From positions 1 through 33,587 of the forward strand of contig JACUUN010000017.1 in NCBI GenBank assembly GCA_014859265.1: a stretch of 33,587 nucleotides of DNA, written 5' to 3'. The position numbers and the translations under genes were made by a program. Shown here in pieces: positions 24,059 to 33,237 of this stretch. Below the pieces are notes generated by a model. That model did not search any database, had not been told where the DNA came from, and was given only the letters and a program-made list of their open reading frames with translations. Position 1 is the first letter of the stretch. Each line of letters starts with the position of its first letter. The stretch comes from Coriobacteriia bacterium. Lineage in GTDB: Bacteria; Actinomycetota; Coriobacteriia; Anaerosomatales; SLCP01.

Positions 24059-26296
24059 CTAGGGCTTCTTCCCGGGCGGCTTGGCTGGATCGGTTGTGTC
24101 GTCTGACGGCGGAGGCGGTTCGGGCGCGGGTTTCGGTTCGGGCGCAGGTGGCGGCGTCGGATCCTTGCCTTTCGAGACCTGGACTGAAACCACGTCGTTC
24201 GGGCGTGCCGATGAGCCGGCGGCAGGGCTCTGCGTGACAATCGTCCCGGCAGGCGCCGTGTCGTGGTAGACCTCAGCGGCAGCCAGTCCGAGGCCGGTTT
24301 CCTCGAGTGCGGTTCGTGCTTGTGCGAGCGTCATTCCGACGAGGTCTGGTACTGGCACCTGGAGAGGTTGCTGTACGAACGTGTACTCGGGTTTGCCAAC
24401 CTTCTCGAAGTCCAGCTTGGGCCGACCTTCGAGCGCTGCCTTCATGAAGTCCGCCCAGATGGGGGCCGCAACCGTGCCGCCGAAGCCTCGGCGTCCGCGG
24501 ACGTTGAGCATCGGCTTCTCCTCCTGGTAGAAGCCTACCCATACGGACGTCACGAGGTCTGGCGTGTACCCGACGAACCAGGCGTCGCGGTAGTTCTGGC
24601 TGGTACCGGTTTTGCCGGCCGCCGGCCGGCCGATGTCGGCCCGGCGCGCCGTGCCGCCGGTGATGACGCCCCGCAGTACCGTGGTGGCCTCCCCCGCGAT
24701 CTCCGGTTCAAGGGCGGGTACGCCCTCAGGATCCGCCTCGAAGACCACATCTCCATGCCGGTCGATGACCTTCGTGATTGCGACGGGCTCGTAGTGCACG
24801 CCGTTCGTGGCCAGCGTGCCGAAAGCCGAGGCCATTTCAAGCGGGGTCACATTCTGCGAACCGAGGGCGATCGAAGGGTAGGGGGGGATCGCCGAGGTGA
24901 TGCCCATGCGACGCGCCACGTTCGCGACCTTCTCGGCCCCGGTGCTCTCGTCATCGTTGAGCTCCCAGATAAGCCGGGCGAACACGGTGTTGACCGAGGA
25001 CCGCGTCGCCGCGTCCATGGTGATGAAGCCGCGGCCGCGACCCTCGCTGTTGGAAACCTCCCAGACGGGGGTGGTGGGGATCCGTGCCGGCGACGAGGAG
25101 TCAACGTATCGGGAGGGCGGCATCCCGGCCTCGAGGGCGGCGACGAGGACGAACGTCTTGAAGCTTGAACCGGGCTGGCGTCTGCCTTGCGTGGCGAGGT
25201 TGAACTTGTTGGTCTCGAAGTCCCGGCCGCCGACCATCGCCTTGATGAAGCCGTCCCGGGGATCGATGGAGACCAGTGCAGTGTCGGGGTCTTCCGGCCG
25301 GCCCAGGGCGTCGCTGACCGACTTCTCGGCCGCTGCCTGCATTCGCATGTCGATCGTCGTGTGGACCTCGAGGCCTCCCTCGAATACGAGTGAAGGACTG
25401 TACTCCCGCTGCAGGAGCTTCTTGACGTGCGCCACGAAGTACGGAGCGGCGTAAATGCCGTCCGCCGGCTGTGGTGCCCGCTTCAGCTCGAGCGGGGTCT
25501 CGCGCGCGACTGCATACTCCTCGGCGGTGATGTAGCCGTTGGCGAGCATGCGCGAGAGAACCAGGTTGCGCCGCCTGGTCGCTCCCTCCGGATTCGCGTA
25601 CGGCGACAGGCGGCTCGGCTGCTGCGGCAGACCCGCGAGGAGTGCGGCCTCGGGCAGGGTGAGATCGTTGGCGTCCTTCGAGAAGAACGTCTGGGCGGCT
25701 GCCTGCGCGCCGTACGCACCCTCACCGAAGTAGATCGCGTTGAGGTAAAGCTCCAGGATCTCATCCTTGCTCTTGCGCTTCTCGAGTTCGCGGGCGAGAA
25801 ACGCCTCCCGGACCTTGCGTGCGAGCGAGATGTCGGTCCGCTCATCGAGGAGGACCGTGTTGCGGATGTACTGCTGGGTGATGGTCGAGGCGCCCTCGTC
25901 GGGTGACCCAGTCACGATGTCCCTGATGGCCGCGCGTGCGATACCGTACAGGTCGATGCCGTCGTGGCTGTAGAAACGCTCGTCCTCGACTGCAACGACT
26001 GCGTCAACAAGGTCGGTAGCGATGGCTGACATCGGCACGACGGTCCGGTTCTCGAGGTAGAGGCGCGCGAGCAGCACTCCGTCCGCCGAGTAGACGCGCG
26101 TGGTCTGTGCGACTTCGAACGCATCGGGGGATTCGTAGTCAGGGAGGTCCTGCAGCCATGAGCTGAGGACTCCGTACGCACCAGCGGTTCCGAAGAGGAG
26201 CAGAGTGAGTACGCCAAAGAGGCCGGCAGCCAGCACTCCCAGCACGATTCGTGGCCCCCCGCGCGAACGCCTGGCACGTCTGCGCCTGGTTGACAT
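24059..26296 (-). CDS. Class A penicillin-binding protein with PASTA domain
   Basis: A bifunctional peptidoglycan transglycosylase/transpeptidase of 745 residues. The membrane anchor is at about 15-45. The GT51 domain shows AVEDERFYSHDGID (catalytic E104), GASTITQQYIRN and KDEILELYLNAIYFGEGAYG. The transpeptidase has SxxK at S377-K380 (PGSSFK), SVN at 434-436 and KTGT at 562-565. A PASTA domain follows (about 647-715, VPVPDLVGMTLAQARTALEE), then a Pro-rich tail (PPPAPEPKPAPEPPPP). It is divergent from the U32 gene across 66 bp. It is the first of two such PBPs in the window. Confidence 0.95.
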   Translation of the reverse strand: MSTRRRRARRSRGGPRIVLGVLAAGLFGVLTLLLFGTAGAYGVLSSWLQDLPDYESPDAFEVAQTTRVYSADGVLLARLYLENRTVVPMSAIATDLVDAVVAVEDERFYSHDGIDLYGIARAAIRDIVTGSPDEGASTITQQYIRNTVLLDERTDISLARKVREAFLARELEKRKSKDEILELYLNAIYFGEGAYGAQAAAQTFFSKDANDLTLPEAALLAGLPQQPSRLSPYANPEGATRRRNLVLSRMLANGYITAEEYAVARETPLELKRAPQPADGIYAAPYFVAHVKKLLQREYSPSLVFEGGLEVHTTIDMRMQAAAEKSVSDALGRPEDPDTALVSIDPRDGFIKAMVGGRDFETNKFNLATQGRRQPGSSFKTFVLVAALEAGMPPSRYVDSSSPARIPTTPVWEVSNSEGRGRGFITMDAATRSSVNTVFARLIWELNDDESTGAEKVANVARRMGITSAIPPYPSIALGSQNVTPLEMASAFGTLATNGVHYEPVAITKVIDRHGDVVFEADPEGVPALEPEIAGEATTVLRGVITGGTARRADIGRPAAGKTGTSQNYRDAWFVGYTPDLVTSVWVGFYQEEKPMLNVRGRRGFGGTVAAPIWADFMKAALEGRPKLDFEKVGKPEYTFVQQPLQVPVPDLVGMTLAQARTALEETGLGLAAAEVYHDTAPAGTIVTQSPAAGSSARPNDVVSVQVSKGKDPTPPPAPEPKPAPEPPPPSDDTTDPAKPPGKKP

Positions 26297-26362
26297 GCTC
26301 CCTGCTCACCTCCGATTTTGTATTATCCCACCCTGCGCTAGTATCGTGCCAGGTGACCAGAG

Positions 26363-28813
26363 ATGGTGTCACCAAACCGATACGACGAGTCCGCCATGCC
26401 TAAGGTTCTCACAAACGCAAGACCCGAGCTGCTCGCGCCTGCCGGAGGACCCGAGTCACTGCGCGCTGCGGTCAATAACGGCGCCGATGCGGTCTACCTT
26501 GGTGTGGACCGGCTCAACGCGCGGCGAGGAGCCGAGAACTTCACACTCGACAGTCTCCGGAAGGCGACCCGCTTCGCGCATCTGCGCGGCGTAAAGGTCT
26601 ATCTGACCGCCAACGTCGTAATCCGGCCTTCCGAGATGGGGGAGGCGCTCTCCCTCGTCGACGAGGCATGGGCGAGCGGGGTCGATGCGATTATTGTTCA
26701 GGATCTCGGGCTTGCCCGTGCAGTCGCGCTAGAGCTGCCAGAGGTGCGATTGCACGCATCGACGCAGATCAACGCGCACAACACGGCTACCATATCGGAG
26801 CTTGACCGGCTCGGCTTCTCGCGTGTGACGCTGGCCCGGGAACTCTCGCTCCCGGAGATAGAGGAGATTGTGCGGGAGGCCCCTGTCGAGGTCGAGATCT
26901 TCGTGCACGGCGCACTCTGCTTCTGCTACTCGGGCCAGTGCCTGCTCTCCTCGGCGGTCGGCGGGCGCTCGGCCAACCGGGGCATGTGTGCCCAGCCGTG
27001 CCGCCTGCCCTACGAGCTGCTCGACGAGAAGGGCAAGCACCTCGAGACGCCCGGACGTTACCTACTGAGTCCCCGTGACCTTGCTGCGGTCTCGCTTCTG
27101 CCGCGGATCGTCTCGGCGGGCGTGAGCGCGCTGAAGATCGAAGGCCGGATGAAGAGCCCGGAGTACGTTGCTATCGTCACTGGCGTCTACCGCGCGGCGC
27201 TGGACCGGGCACTTGCCGATCCGGAGGGATTCGAGGTGACCGAGGCCGAACTCGACGCGCTCGCCGGAGCGTTCAACCGGGGGTTCACGACGGGCTACCT
27301 TGACGGTATCCGCGACCATCGGCTGATGGGATACGACCGGCCGAACAATCGCGGCGTGCCCGTGGGGCGTGTGACCGACGTCGTGGAACGGGCGGCGATC
27401 GTGGCGTTCGAGAAGGCGGTCGAGACTGGTGACACGCTGGAGTTCTGGACGAGGCGCGGGCGTTTCGGCCAGAAAGTCGGGGCGCTTACGGTCGATGGCA
27501 ACGAGCGCCCTGTGGCCCCGGTCGGATCGCGTGCGAGCATGCGGGTCGACAAGTCCGTGTCCGCCGGAGACCGGGTGTTTCGGGTGGCGAGCGCGGCGCT
27601 CGAGAACGCTGCTCGGCGCACATTCGTGCCGGAGGACGCCGGCCGCACGGTGAAGACACGCGTGAGCGTGCGCGCGCTCGTGGGAGAGCCCCTCGAGATA
27701 GCGATCGGGGCGGGAGAGCATCGCGGTGTCGCTTGCGGCCCCGCGCTCGAGCCCGCCCGCACCAAGCCGCTTACGGCCGCCGATATCACCGAGCACGTCG
27801 GCCGCCTCGGGGGGACGCCCTTCGTCGCTGAGGCATGGGACATCGAACTCGGGCCGGACGCTGGCGCGGGCTTCTCATTACTGCACCGGGTACGCCGGGA
27901 AGCGGTCGAGGAGCTCGAGCGTTCGATGCTCGCGGCCTACGACCGGCGTACGCCATCCCATCCGCAGCCTCAGGCTACGCGTGGGCCGGGCCGCACCGCC
28001 CGTTGCGACATGCCCGATCTCGTCGTGTGGACGACGCGTCTCGCCACGGCGAAGGCGTGCCTTGCAGCGGGCGCCCACCGGGCGATTGTGCCCGCGTGGG
28101 CCCTCGAGCATGATGCCGAGGTCTTCTCCAGGGTTGCGGTCGAATTCAAACACATGGTGAAGAACCGCGAGGTCGGCTGCGCGCTCGCAAAGGCACGGCC
28201 AGGACGCGCGCTTGTTGTCGGCAACCTCGGTCTCGTGCGCCCGGCTGCGGAAGCGGGCGCCGACGTTTGGGCGCACTGGGGGTTGAACGCCGTCAACCCC
28301 GGCACGGTGGCAGTGCTTGCGGAAGCCGGGGCAGGGGGCGTGTGGCTGTCTTCTGAGGTGTCGGGCTGGGAGGTGGCGACGATCGTCGCCACCTCGAATG
28401 TTCCCACAGGTATAGCGATCCTGGGCCGACAGGAACTCATGGTGACCGAGCATTGCGTGCTGATGTCGTCCGGGCCCTGCTCGCAGCGGTGCGGCACGTG
28501 CACCCGCCGAGAGCGCTGGTATGCGCTCCGCGATCGGAAGGGCTACGGCTTCCCCGTGATCAGCGATGCCGAGGGCCGCTCGCACATCTTCAACGCAATA
28601 CCGCTCGACCTTACCCGCGCGCTGCCGGAGATACTCGAGGCGGGTGTCGCGGCGGTCCGGCTCGACTTCACGGTGGAACACCTGCAGATGGCCCAGAGCC
28701 TCACCCGTCAGGTCCGCGAGGCCCTCGAGTCCGCCATCGCGGGACACCCGCCTGTTGCCGATGCGCTGCTGGAGCCGGCGACCGCCGGTCACTTCTTCCG
28801 CGGGGTACGCTGA
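26363..28813 (+). CDS. U32 family peptidase / RlhA-like protein, long form
   Basis: The protein has 816 residues. The N-terminal U32 TIM-barrel-like domain shows ELLAPAGGPESLRAAVNNGA, DAVYLGVDRLNAR, LHASTQINAHNT, and the cysteine signature GALCFCYSGQCLLSS ... RGMCAQPCR (C186, C188, C193, C209, C213). KIEGRMKSPEYVA follows, then a DUF3656-like middle. A second barrel-like part ends with EHCVLMSSGPCSQRCGTCTRR, another Cys cluster. Long-form relatives such as RlhA hydroxylate 23S rRNA C2501; whether this one does so is unproven. ATG 26363 is used; ATG 26396 (MPKVLTNARPE) is an equally good start. It lies between two reverse-strand PBP genes. Confidence 0.88.
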   Translation: MVSPNRYDESAMPKVLTNARPELLAPAGGPESLRAAVNNGADAVYLGVDRLNARRGAENFTLDSLRKATRFAHLRGVKVYLTANVVIRPSEMGEALSLVDEAWASGVDAIIVQDLGLARAVALELPEVRLHASTQINAHNTATISELDRLGFSRVTLARELSLPEIEEIVREAPVEVEIFVHGALCFCYSGQCLLSSAVGGRSANRGMCAQPCRLPYELLDEKGKHLETPGRYLLSPRDLAAVSLLPRIVSAGVSALKIEGRMKSPEYVAIVTGVYRAALDRALADPEGFEVTEAELDALAGAFNRGFTTGYLDGIRDHRLMGYDRPNNRGVPVGRVTDVVERAAIVAFEKAVETGDTLEFWTRRGRFGQKVGALTVDGNERPVAPVGSRASMRVDKSVSAGDRVFRVASAALENAARRTFVPEDAGRTVKTRVSVRALVGEPLEIAIGAGEHRGVACGPALEPARTKPLTAADITEHVGRLGGTPFVAEAWDIELGPDAGAGFSLLHRVRREAVEELERSMLAAYDRRTPSHPQPQATRGPGRTARCDMPDLVVWTTRLATAKACLAAGAHRAIVPAWALEHDAEVFSRVAVEFKHMVKNREVGCALAKARPGRALVVGNLGLVRPAAEAGADVWAHWGLNAVNPGTVAVLAEAGAGGVWLSSEVSGWEVATIVATSNVPTGIAILGRQELMVTEHCVLMSSGPCSQRCGTCTRRERWYALRDRKGYGFPVISDAEGRSHIFNAIPLDLTRALPEILEAGVAAVRLDFTVEHLQMAQSLTRQVREALESAIAGHPPVADALLEPATAGHFFRGVR

Positions 28814-28835
28814 TGCGGTGACGCGGGGTGGCGCG

Positions 28836-31496
28836 CTACCGGACGATCAGCTGCTTGGTCACCGACGACGTCTGGTCGTTGGAGTCCGTGACCCAGAGCA
28901 CCACGTCGTAGGTGCCCGGTTCGACGAAGGCGTGCGTGATCTTCACACCCTCCGCCCCGGTCCCGTCTCCGAACTCCCAGAGGTAGAACACGATCGTGCC
29001 TTCGGCCTTGGAACTGGCTGCGTCGAACGTGACAGGCTGGTCGACCAGCGGCTCGACGGGCGAGACTGTAAACGAAGCGGTTGGAGGCGGAGCTACCCGC
29101 ACACCGGTCGAGACGACGATGCGTACGGTCGAGCCGACCTCGATCTCGGTACCCGATGCGGGATCCTGGCGAGCCACGATGCCGGCAGACACACCGCGGA
29201 TCTCCTCCTCGGCGACCGTGATCTCAAGCCCGAGGGTGGTGAGCTCGGCGATCGCCCGCTCCTTCGTCATGCCGATAAGCTCGGGCAGCGGTATCGTTTC
29301 GGGCCCGGTATGGATAGAGCACGAGCCGGGTTTGACGCCGGTCAGGAAGAGTCCCTGGAAGGTGTCAGTACACCACTCAGTTGTCAGCTCGCCTGACTCC
29401 CGGCACACCGATGCGTTCTCGAGACCTTGAGGCCGCTGGAACTCGGCGGCCTCCCGGCCCTCCAGCGCTCTCTTCATGAAGACCGCCCAGATTTCGGCCG
29501 GGAATGAGCCGCCGGTCACCCGGCGCCCGTGGACGTCAGTCATCTCCCGTTGCCCTTCCGGGTAGCCAACCCACACCGCTGCCACCAGGTCCGGCGTATA
29601 TCCGACGAACCAGGCGTCCCGGTACTTCTGAGTCGTTCCCGTTTTGCCCGCGGCGGGTCTTCCGATTCCGGCTGCAGTGCCGGTGCCACGCGAGATGACA
29701 CCGCGCAGGACATCCGTGGTGAGATAGGCGACTGCCGGGTCGAGCACGGCGCTCACCACTGGTTTGGTCTCGAACAAGCTCTCGCCGTCGGCACTCGTCA
29801 CCGAGCGGATGGCGAACGGCTCCGCGCGCGACCCGGCCGCTGCGAGCGTGCCGTAGGCCGACGCCATCTCCAGGGGCGTGACACCCTGTTCGTGGCCGCC
29901 GAGTGCGATGGCCGGCACCGGGGTAATCTCGCTCTTGATGCCCATGACGTTCGCAGTGTCGACGACATCAGACGGACCGACGTCGAGTATGAGCTTAGCG
30001 AAGACCGAGTTCACAGATTTCTCTATCGCCTCGCGCAGTCGTATCGGCCCTTTTCTGCCCCCGCTCGCACCGGTGACCTTCCAGGTCTGGCCGTTCGGGA
30101 GGACGAACTGGGAGGGCCCGGCCTCGAATACGTCCTCGGCCGTCACGCCCTCCTGGAGCGCTGTGACGAGCACGAATGGCTTGAATGCCGAGCCAGTTTG
30201 GCGGCCCTGTCCCTGGACCGCGACGTTGAACTGCTGCGTGGCGAAGTCCCGCCCGCCTACCATCGCAAGAATCTCGCCGGTCTTCGGGTCGAGAGCGACA
30301 AGAGCGGCCGAGGGGTCATCCTCACGGTCCAGGGCCTCGGCGACCGAAGCTTCAGCGGCACGCTGCATCTTCAGATCGAGGGTGGTGCTCACGCTGATGC
30401 CGCCGCGGAAGACGGCCTCGGCACCAAACTCGTCGATGAGCTGGGCCTTCACGTACTCCATGAAGTACGGTGCGGTCACGTTACCGTTGCCGAGGCCCGC
30501 AAGCACGAGTTCGGCTCCAGCGGCCTCCGTGCGCTGGGCCTCGGTGATCATGTCCTGGTCGGCCATCTGGCGCAGCACGGTCCCACGCCGGTTAGCCGCT
30601 TCGGCTGGATCGAGGTAGGGCGAGTAACGGCCTGGCGACTTGATCACGCCCGCGATCATGGCGGACTCCGCGAGGCTGAGGTCGGTCACGCTCTTGCCGA
30701 AGTATGCCTGCGCAGCGGCCTCGACGCCGTAGGCTCCATGTCCGAAGTAGATGGTGTTGAGGTAGAGCTCGAGAATGCGGTCCTTGCTGTAGCTCTTCTC
30801 GATGCGGTAGGCGAGGATCGCCTCGGACACCTTGCGCTTGAGTGTTTGCTCCGGGGTGACGAAGGCGTTCTTCACGTACTGCTGGGTGACCGTAGAGCCA
30901 CCCTGCGCCGTGGAGCGCGTCCGTATGTCGACCCACAAGGCGCGCGCGATACCGATGGGGTCGACGCCCTTGTGCTCGTAGAAGCGCGAGTCCTCGGTGG
31001 CAATCACCCCGTTGCGCAGTTCTTCGGGTATATCCGCGAGCGGACGGTCGGTGCGGTTCTGATCGGCGAAGAGCTTCGCCAGCACTTCGCCGTTGCGGTC
31101 GTAAACCACCGAAGTCTGGTCGCGGCCCTTGGCCTTGCCCTCAGGATCCGGCAGGTCGCGGAGGATCGAGGCATAGACGACGCCGCCGGTCACGACGAGC
31201 GCTATGAGCAGCACCAGCGCGGTGATACCGGCGAGCTTCAGCGTGCGTCGGCGGCCCGGTCTTGCCTCCTTGCGCGACGGGCTGCGCCGGTTGGCTTCGG
31301 CTGCGCGCCCGCGCGTGGGTTTGCGGGAAGGAGCGCGCCTGGCAGGAGGGCGATGCGCGATACCCGAGCGCTGCTGAGTGCCGCGGGAGCGGGGCGCCTC
31401 GCCGTCCATCCGCTTTCTCACGCGGGGCCTGGGTTTTGGCCGCTCGTTGCGGTCCCTGCCGGATCGGCGTTTTGCATCGTCGTTGTACGCGCTCAT
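28836..31496 (-). CDS. Class A penicillin-binding protein with PASTA and C-terminal PKD domain
   Basis: The protein has 886 residues. A very basic cytoplasmic tail of about 85 residues precedes the membrane helix (about 88-110). GT51 follows: ATEDSRFYEHKGVD (E168), GGSTVTQQYVKN, ILELYLNTIYFGHGAYG. The transpeptidase has SAFK (436-439), SVN (494-496) and KTGT (618-621). A three-Cys stretch (C698, C709, C726) precedes a PASTA domain (about 735-797, PLPELIGMTKERAIAELTTL). The last 80 residues are a PKD-type beta-sandwich: TASFTVSPVEPLVDQPVTFD, YLWEFGDGTGAEG, ITHAFVEPGTYDVVLWVTD. PKD domains are common in surface proteins but unusual on a PBP. It lies convergent with the U32 gene. Confidence 0.95.
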   Translation of the reverse strand: MSAYNDDAKRRSGRDRNERPKPRPRVRKRMDGEAPRSRGTQQRSGIAHRPPARRAPSRKPTRGRAAEANRRSPSRKEARPGRRRTLKLAGITALVLLIALVVTGGVVYASILRDLPDPEGKAKGRDQTSVVYDRNGEVLAKLFADQNRTDRPLADIPEELRNGVIATEDSRFYEHKGVDPIGIARALWVDIRTRSTAQGGSTVTQQYVKNAFVTPEQTLKRKVSEAILAYRIEKSYSKDRILELYLNTIYFGHGAYGVEAAAQAYFGKSVTDLSLAESAMIAGVIKSPGRYSPYLDPAEAANRRGTVLRQMADQDMITEAQRTEAAGAELVLAGLGNGNVTAPYFMEYVKAQLIDEFGAEAVFRGGISVSTTLDLKMQRAAEASVAEALDREDDPSAALVALDPKTGEILAMVGGRDFATQQFNVAVQGQGRQTGSAFKPFVLVTALQEGVTAEDVFEAGPSQFVLPNGQTWKVTGASGGRKGPIRLREAIEKSVNSVFAKLILDVGPSDVVDTANVMGIKSEITPVPAIALGGHEQGVTPLEMASAYGTLAAAGSRAEPFAIRSVTSADGESLFETKPVVSAVLDPAVAYLTTDVLRGVISRGTGTAAGIGRPAAGKTGTTQKYRDAWFVGYTPDLVAAVWVGYPEGQREMTDVHGRRVTGGSFPAEIWAVFMKRALEGREAAEFQRPQGLENASVCRESGELTTEWCTDTFQGLFLTGVKPGSCSIHTGPETIPLPELIGMTKERAIAELTTLGLEITVAEEEIRGVSAGIVARQDPASGTEIEVGSTVRIVVSTGVRVAPPPTASFTVSPVEPLVDQPVTFDAASSKAEGTIVFYLWEFGDGTGAEGVKITHAFVEPGTYDVVLWVTDSNDQTSSVTKQLIVR

Positions 31497-31685
31497 GTCA
31501 CCTGTTCATCGGGGGCCACCCGTGCGATGGCATGCGTCGACCCGGATGCAGGGCCGGGCGTTCGGGGGTGTGTATCGTGCTAGAGTATGACACGCAAACA
31601 CCAGGTCGGCATCCGCGAGTCACCGAAGCGTAACCGCAGGCCCTGTCGAGTCCGTATCCACCGAGATGAAGGAGCACGCAAGACC

Positions 31686-32894
31686 GTGCTGTCCGCAGAC
31701 GAGCAACTCCATGTGATCAAGAGCGGCGTGGCCTACCTTGTGCCCGAGGACGCGATGCGCGCCAAGCTGGCCCAGGGCCGGCCGCTCGTGGCCAAGCTCG
31801 GGGTCGATCCCACCGCGCCCGACCTCCATCTCGGCCATGCCGTGCCCCTGCGCAAGCTCAGGCAGTTCCAGGATCTCGGTCACGAGGTGGTGCTCATCAT
31901 CGGCGATTTCACCGCGCTCATCGGCGATCCCTCGGGCCGCAACTCGACGCGTCCCGCCCTGTCGGCCGAGGAGATCGAGGTGAACGCGCAGACATACATA
32001 GAGCAGGCGTTCAAGATTCTTGACCCTGCCCGCACGACGATGCGGCGCAACTCCGAGTGGCTCGCAGGGCTCGGCTTCGCCGATCTGATACGGCTGACCA
32101 GCCGCTTCACCGTGGCGCGCATCCTTGAGCGCGATGACTTCCAGAAGCGGTACCGCGAGGGCGTGGGCATCTCGCTTCACGAGCTGCTCTACCCCATGGC
32201 TCAGGCGTACGACTCGGTTGCTATCCGCGCCGACGTCGAGCTCGGCGGCAACGACCAGCTCTTCAATCTGCTCGCCGGACGTGAGCTCATGGAGAAGGAG
32301 GGCATGGAGCCGCAGGTGTGTCTTACCCTGCCCCTTCTGGAGGGCACGGACGGCATCCAGAAGATGAGCAAGTCCTACGGCAACTACGTGGGACTTACCG
32401 ATGAACCGGCCGATATGTTCGGCAAGATGATGTCTATCCCCGATGAGCTCATGGTGAAGTACTACCGGCTGTGTACCGCATTACCGGTAGAGGAGGTCGA
32501 CGTTCTCGAGGAACAGCTCGCCAGCGGTGGTCTCCACCCGAACCTCGCCAAGAGGCGGCTCGCCCGTGAGGTCGTCGGCTTGTACCACTCCGCCGAGATC
32601 GCAGTGGAGGCGGAGCGGGCCTTCGACCGGGTCTTCAAGGAGCGCGACGTGCCCGAGGACATCCCAGAGCACGTGGCCGATCTGCCCGGAGAGGTGTTCC
32701 TGCCGGGCCTTCTGAAGGACGCCGGGTTGGTGCCTTCGAACGGGGAAGGACGTCGCATGATTGCCGGTGGAGGGGTGCGCATTGACGGCCAGCAGGTCAA
32801 CGCCGACGCGCTCAACGTGCCGCGCGACCGGGTGCTGGGCGCCGTCATCCAGGTGGGGAAGCGACGGTTCGTGCGGGTCGTCGCCCGGTCCTGA
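31686..32894 (+). CDS. tyrS: Tyrosyl-tRNA synthetase
   Basis: A class I synthetase charging tRNA-Tyr. GTG 31686, eleven bases after GAAGGAG, gives 402 residues, the normal length; the longer frame from 31587 has no family residues. The HIGH motif is HLGH (48-51) in APDLHLGHAVPL, and KMSKS is at 226-230. VELGGNDQLFNLLAGREL is typical. The C-terminal S4 RNA-binding domain (about 335-402) shows EGRRMIAGGGVRIDGQQVN. It reads like the TyrZ-type branch, which has a VELGGxDQ rather than the TyrS-type core, though that assignment is tentative. No T-box precedes it, unlike pheST. Confidence 0.95.
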   Translation: MLSADEQLHVIKSGVAYLVPEDAMRAKLAQGRPLVAKLGVDPTAPDLHLGHAVPLRKLRQFQDLGHEVVLIIGDFTALIGDPSGRNSTRPALSAEEIEVNAQTYIEQAFKILDPARTTMRRNSEWLAGLGFADLIRLTSRFTVARILERDDFQKRYREGVGISLHELLYPMAQAYDSVAIRADVELGGNDQLFNLLAGRELMEKEGMEPQVCLTLPLLEGTDGIQKMSKSYGNYVGLTDEPADMFGKMMSIPDELMVKYYRLCTALPVEEVDVLEEQLASGGLHPNLAKRRLAREVVGLYHSAEIAVEAERAFDRVFKERDVPEDIPEHVADLPGEVFLPGLLKDAGLVPSNGEGRRMIAGGGVRIDGQQVNADALNVPRDRVLGAVIQVGKRRFVRVVARS

Positions 32895-33037
32895 GCGACG
32901 CGGTTCGCACGCCCTCCGTGCGGGTATATACAGAGTCCGGGCCGTTCCGGTTCGGGGATTGCGCTGTCCGCAGGGTAGTGATAGCCTAGGCGGGCCGCAC
33001 TTTTCGGCTTCGTATCCGATTCGAGACGCAGGTTGAT

Positions 33038-33143
33038 AATGACCAACTGCCAGGGGTCGTTCGTATAGAAGGTGACCGGGTCGCACAGGGCGACGGGTCA
33101 CCGTCGTAGCGGATGCCTTCTGGCCGAGCCAGAAGGCGTTTTT
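33038..33143 (+). ncRNA. Candidate structured RNA: two hairpins plus terminator
   Basis: Hairpin 1 is AATGACC (33038-33044) with GGTCGTT (33055-33061). Hairpin 2 has an outer stem GGTGACC (33071-33077) with GGTCACC (33096-33102) and an inner stem GTCGC (33080-33084) with GCGAC (33090-33094). Hairpin 3 is the terminator at 33115-33143. Such an array could be an independent small RNA or the structured 3' end of the tyrS message. I recognise no known family; the SRP, 6S and tmRNA signatures are absent. Confidence 0.35.
33115..33143 (+). terminator. Strong intrinsic terminator before the rRNA operon
   Basis: A perfect 10-bp stem GCCTTCTGGC / GCCAGAAGGC with loop CGA is followed by GTTTTTC. It ends tyrS or candidate-RNA transcription and insulates the rRNA promoter 66 bases downstream. 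Confidence 0.9.
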
Positions 33144-33208
33144 CATGCCCGTGTGACGGGCCGGAAAGCACCCCCGGGGAGCGAATCGAAGAAAGCCACG
33201 AAGAGTTG

Positions 33209-33237
33209 TTGACAGAGGGCGAGGGAATGCGTAATGT
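33209..33237 (+). promoter_or_regulatory. rRNA operon promoter
   Basis: TTGACA (33209-33214), a 17-base spacer and TAATGT (33232-33237) make a near-consensus sigma-70-type promoter about 290 bases before the 16S gene. It is the strongest promoter match in the window, as expected for rRNA. Confidence 0.85.

Larger units (their letters stand above)
32895..33208 (+). other. Non-coding stretch between tyrS and the rRNA promoter
   Basis: More than 300 bases without a convincing gene. It contains a possible promoter (TTGCGC, 17 bases, TAGCCT at 32959-32987), the three-hairpin candidate RNA at 33038-33143 listed separately, and AT-poor sequence up to the rRNA promoter. The short ORFs on the track here have no ribosome-binding sites or family features. 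Confidence 0.5.

Noticed and set aside
29529-31583. 684-residue forward ORF
   Set aside because: It is antisense to the PKD-bearing PBP, with no family features; a codon-bias shadow.
33038-33143. Known RNA such as SRP, 6S or tmRNA
   Set aside because: I looked for the GGAAGGAAGCA-type SRP core, a long 6S-like closed stem and a tRNA-like end and found none.
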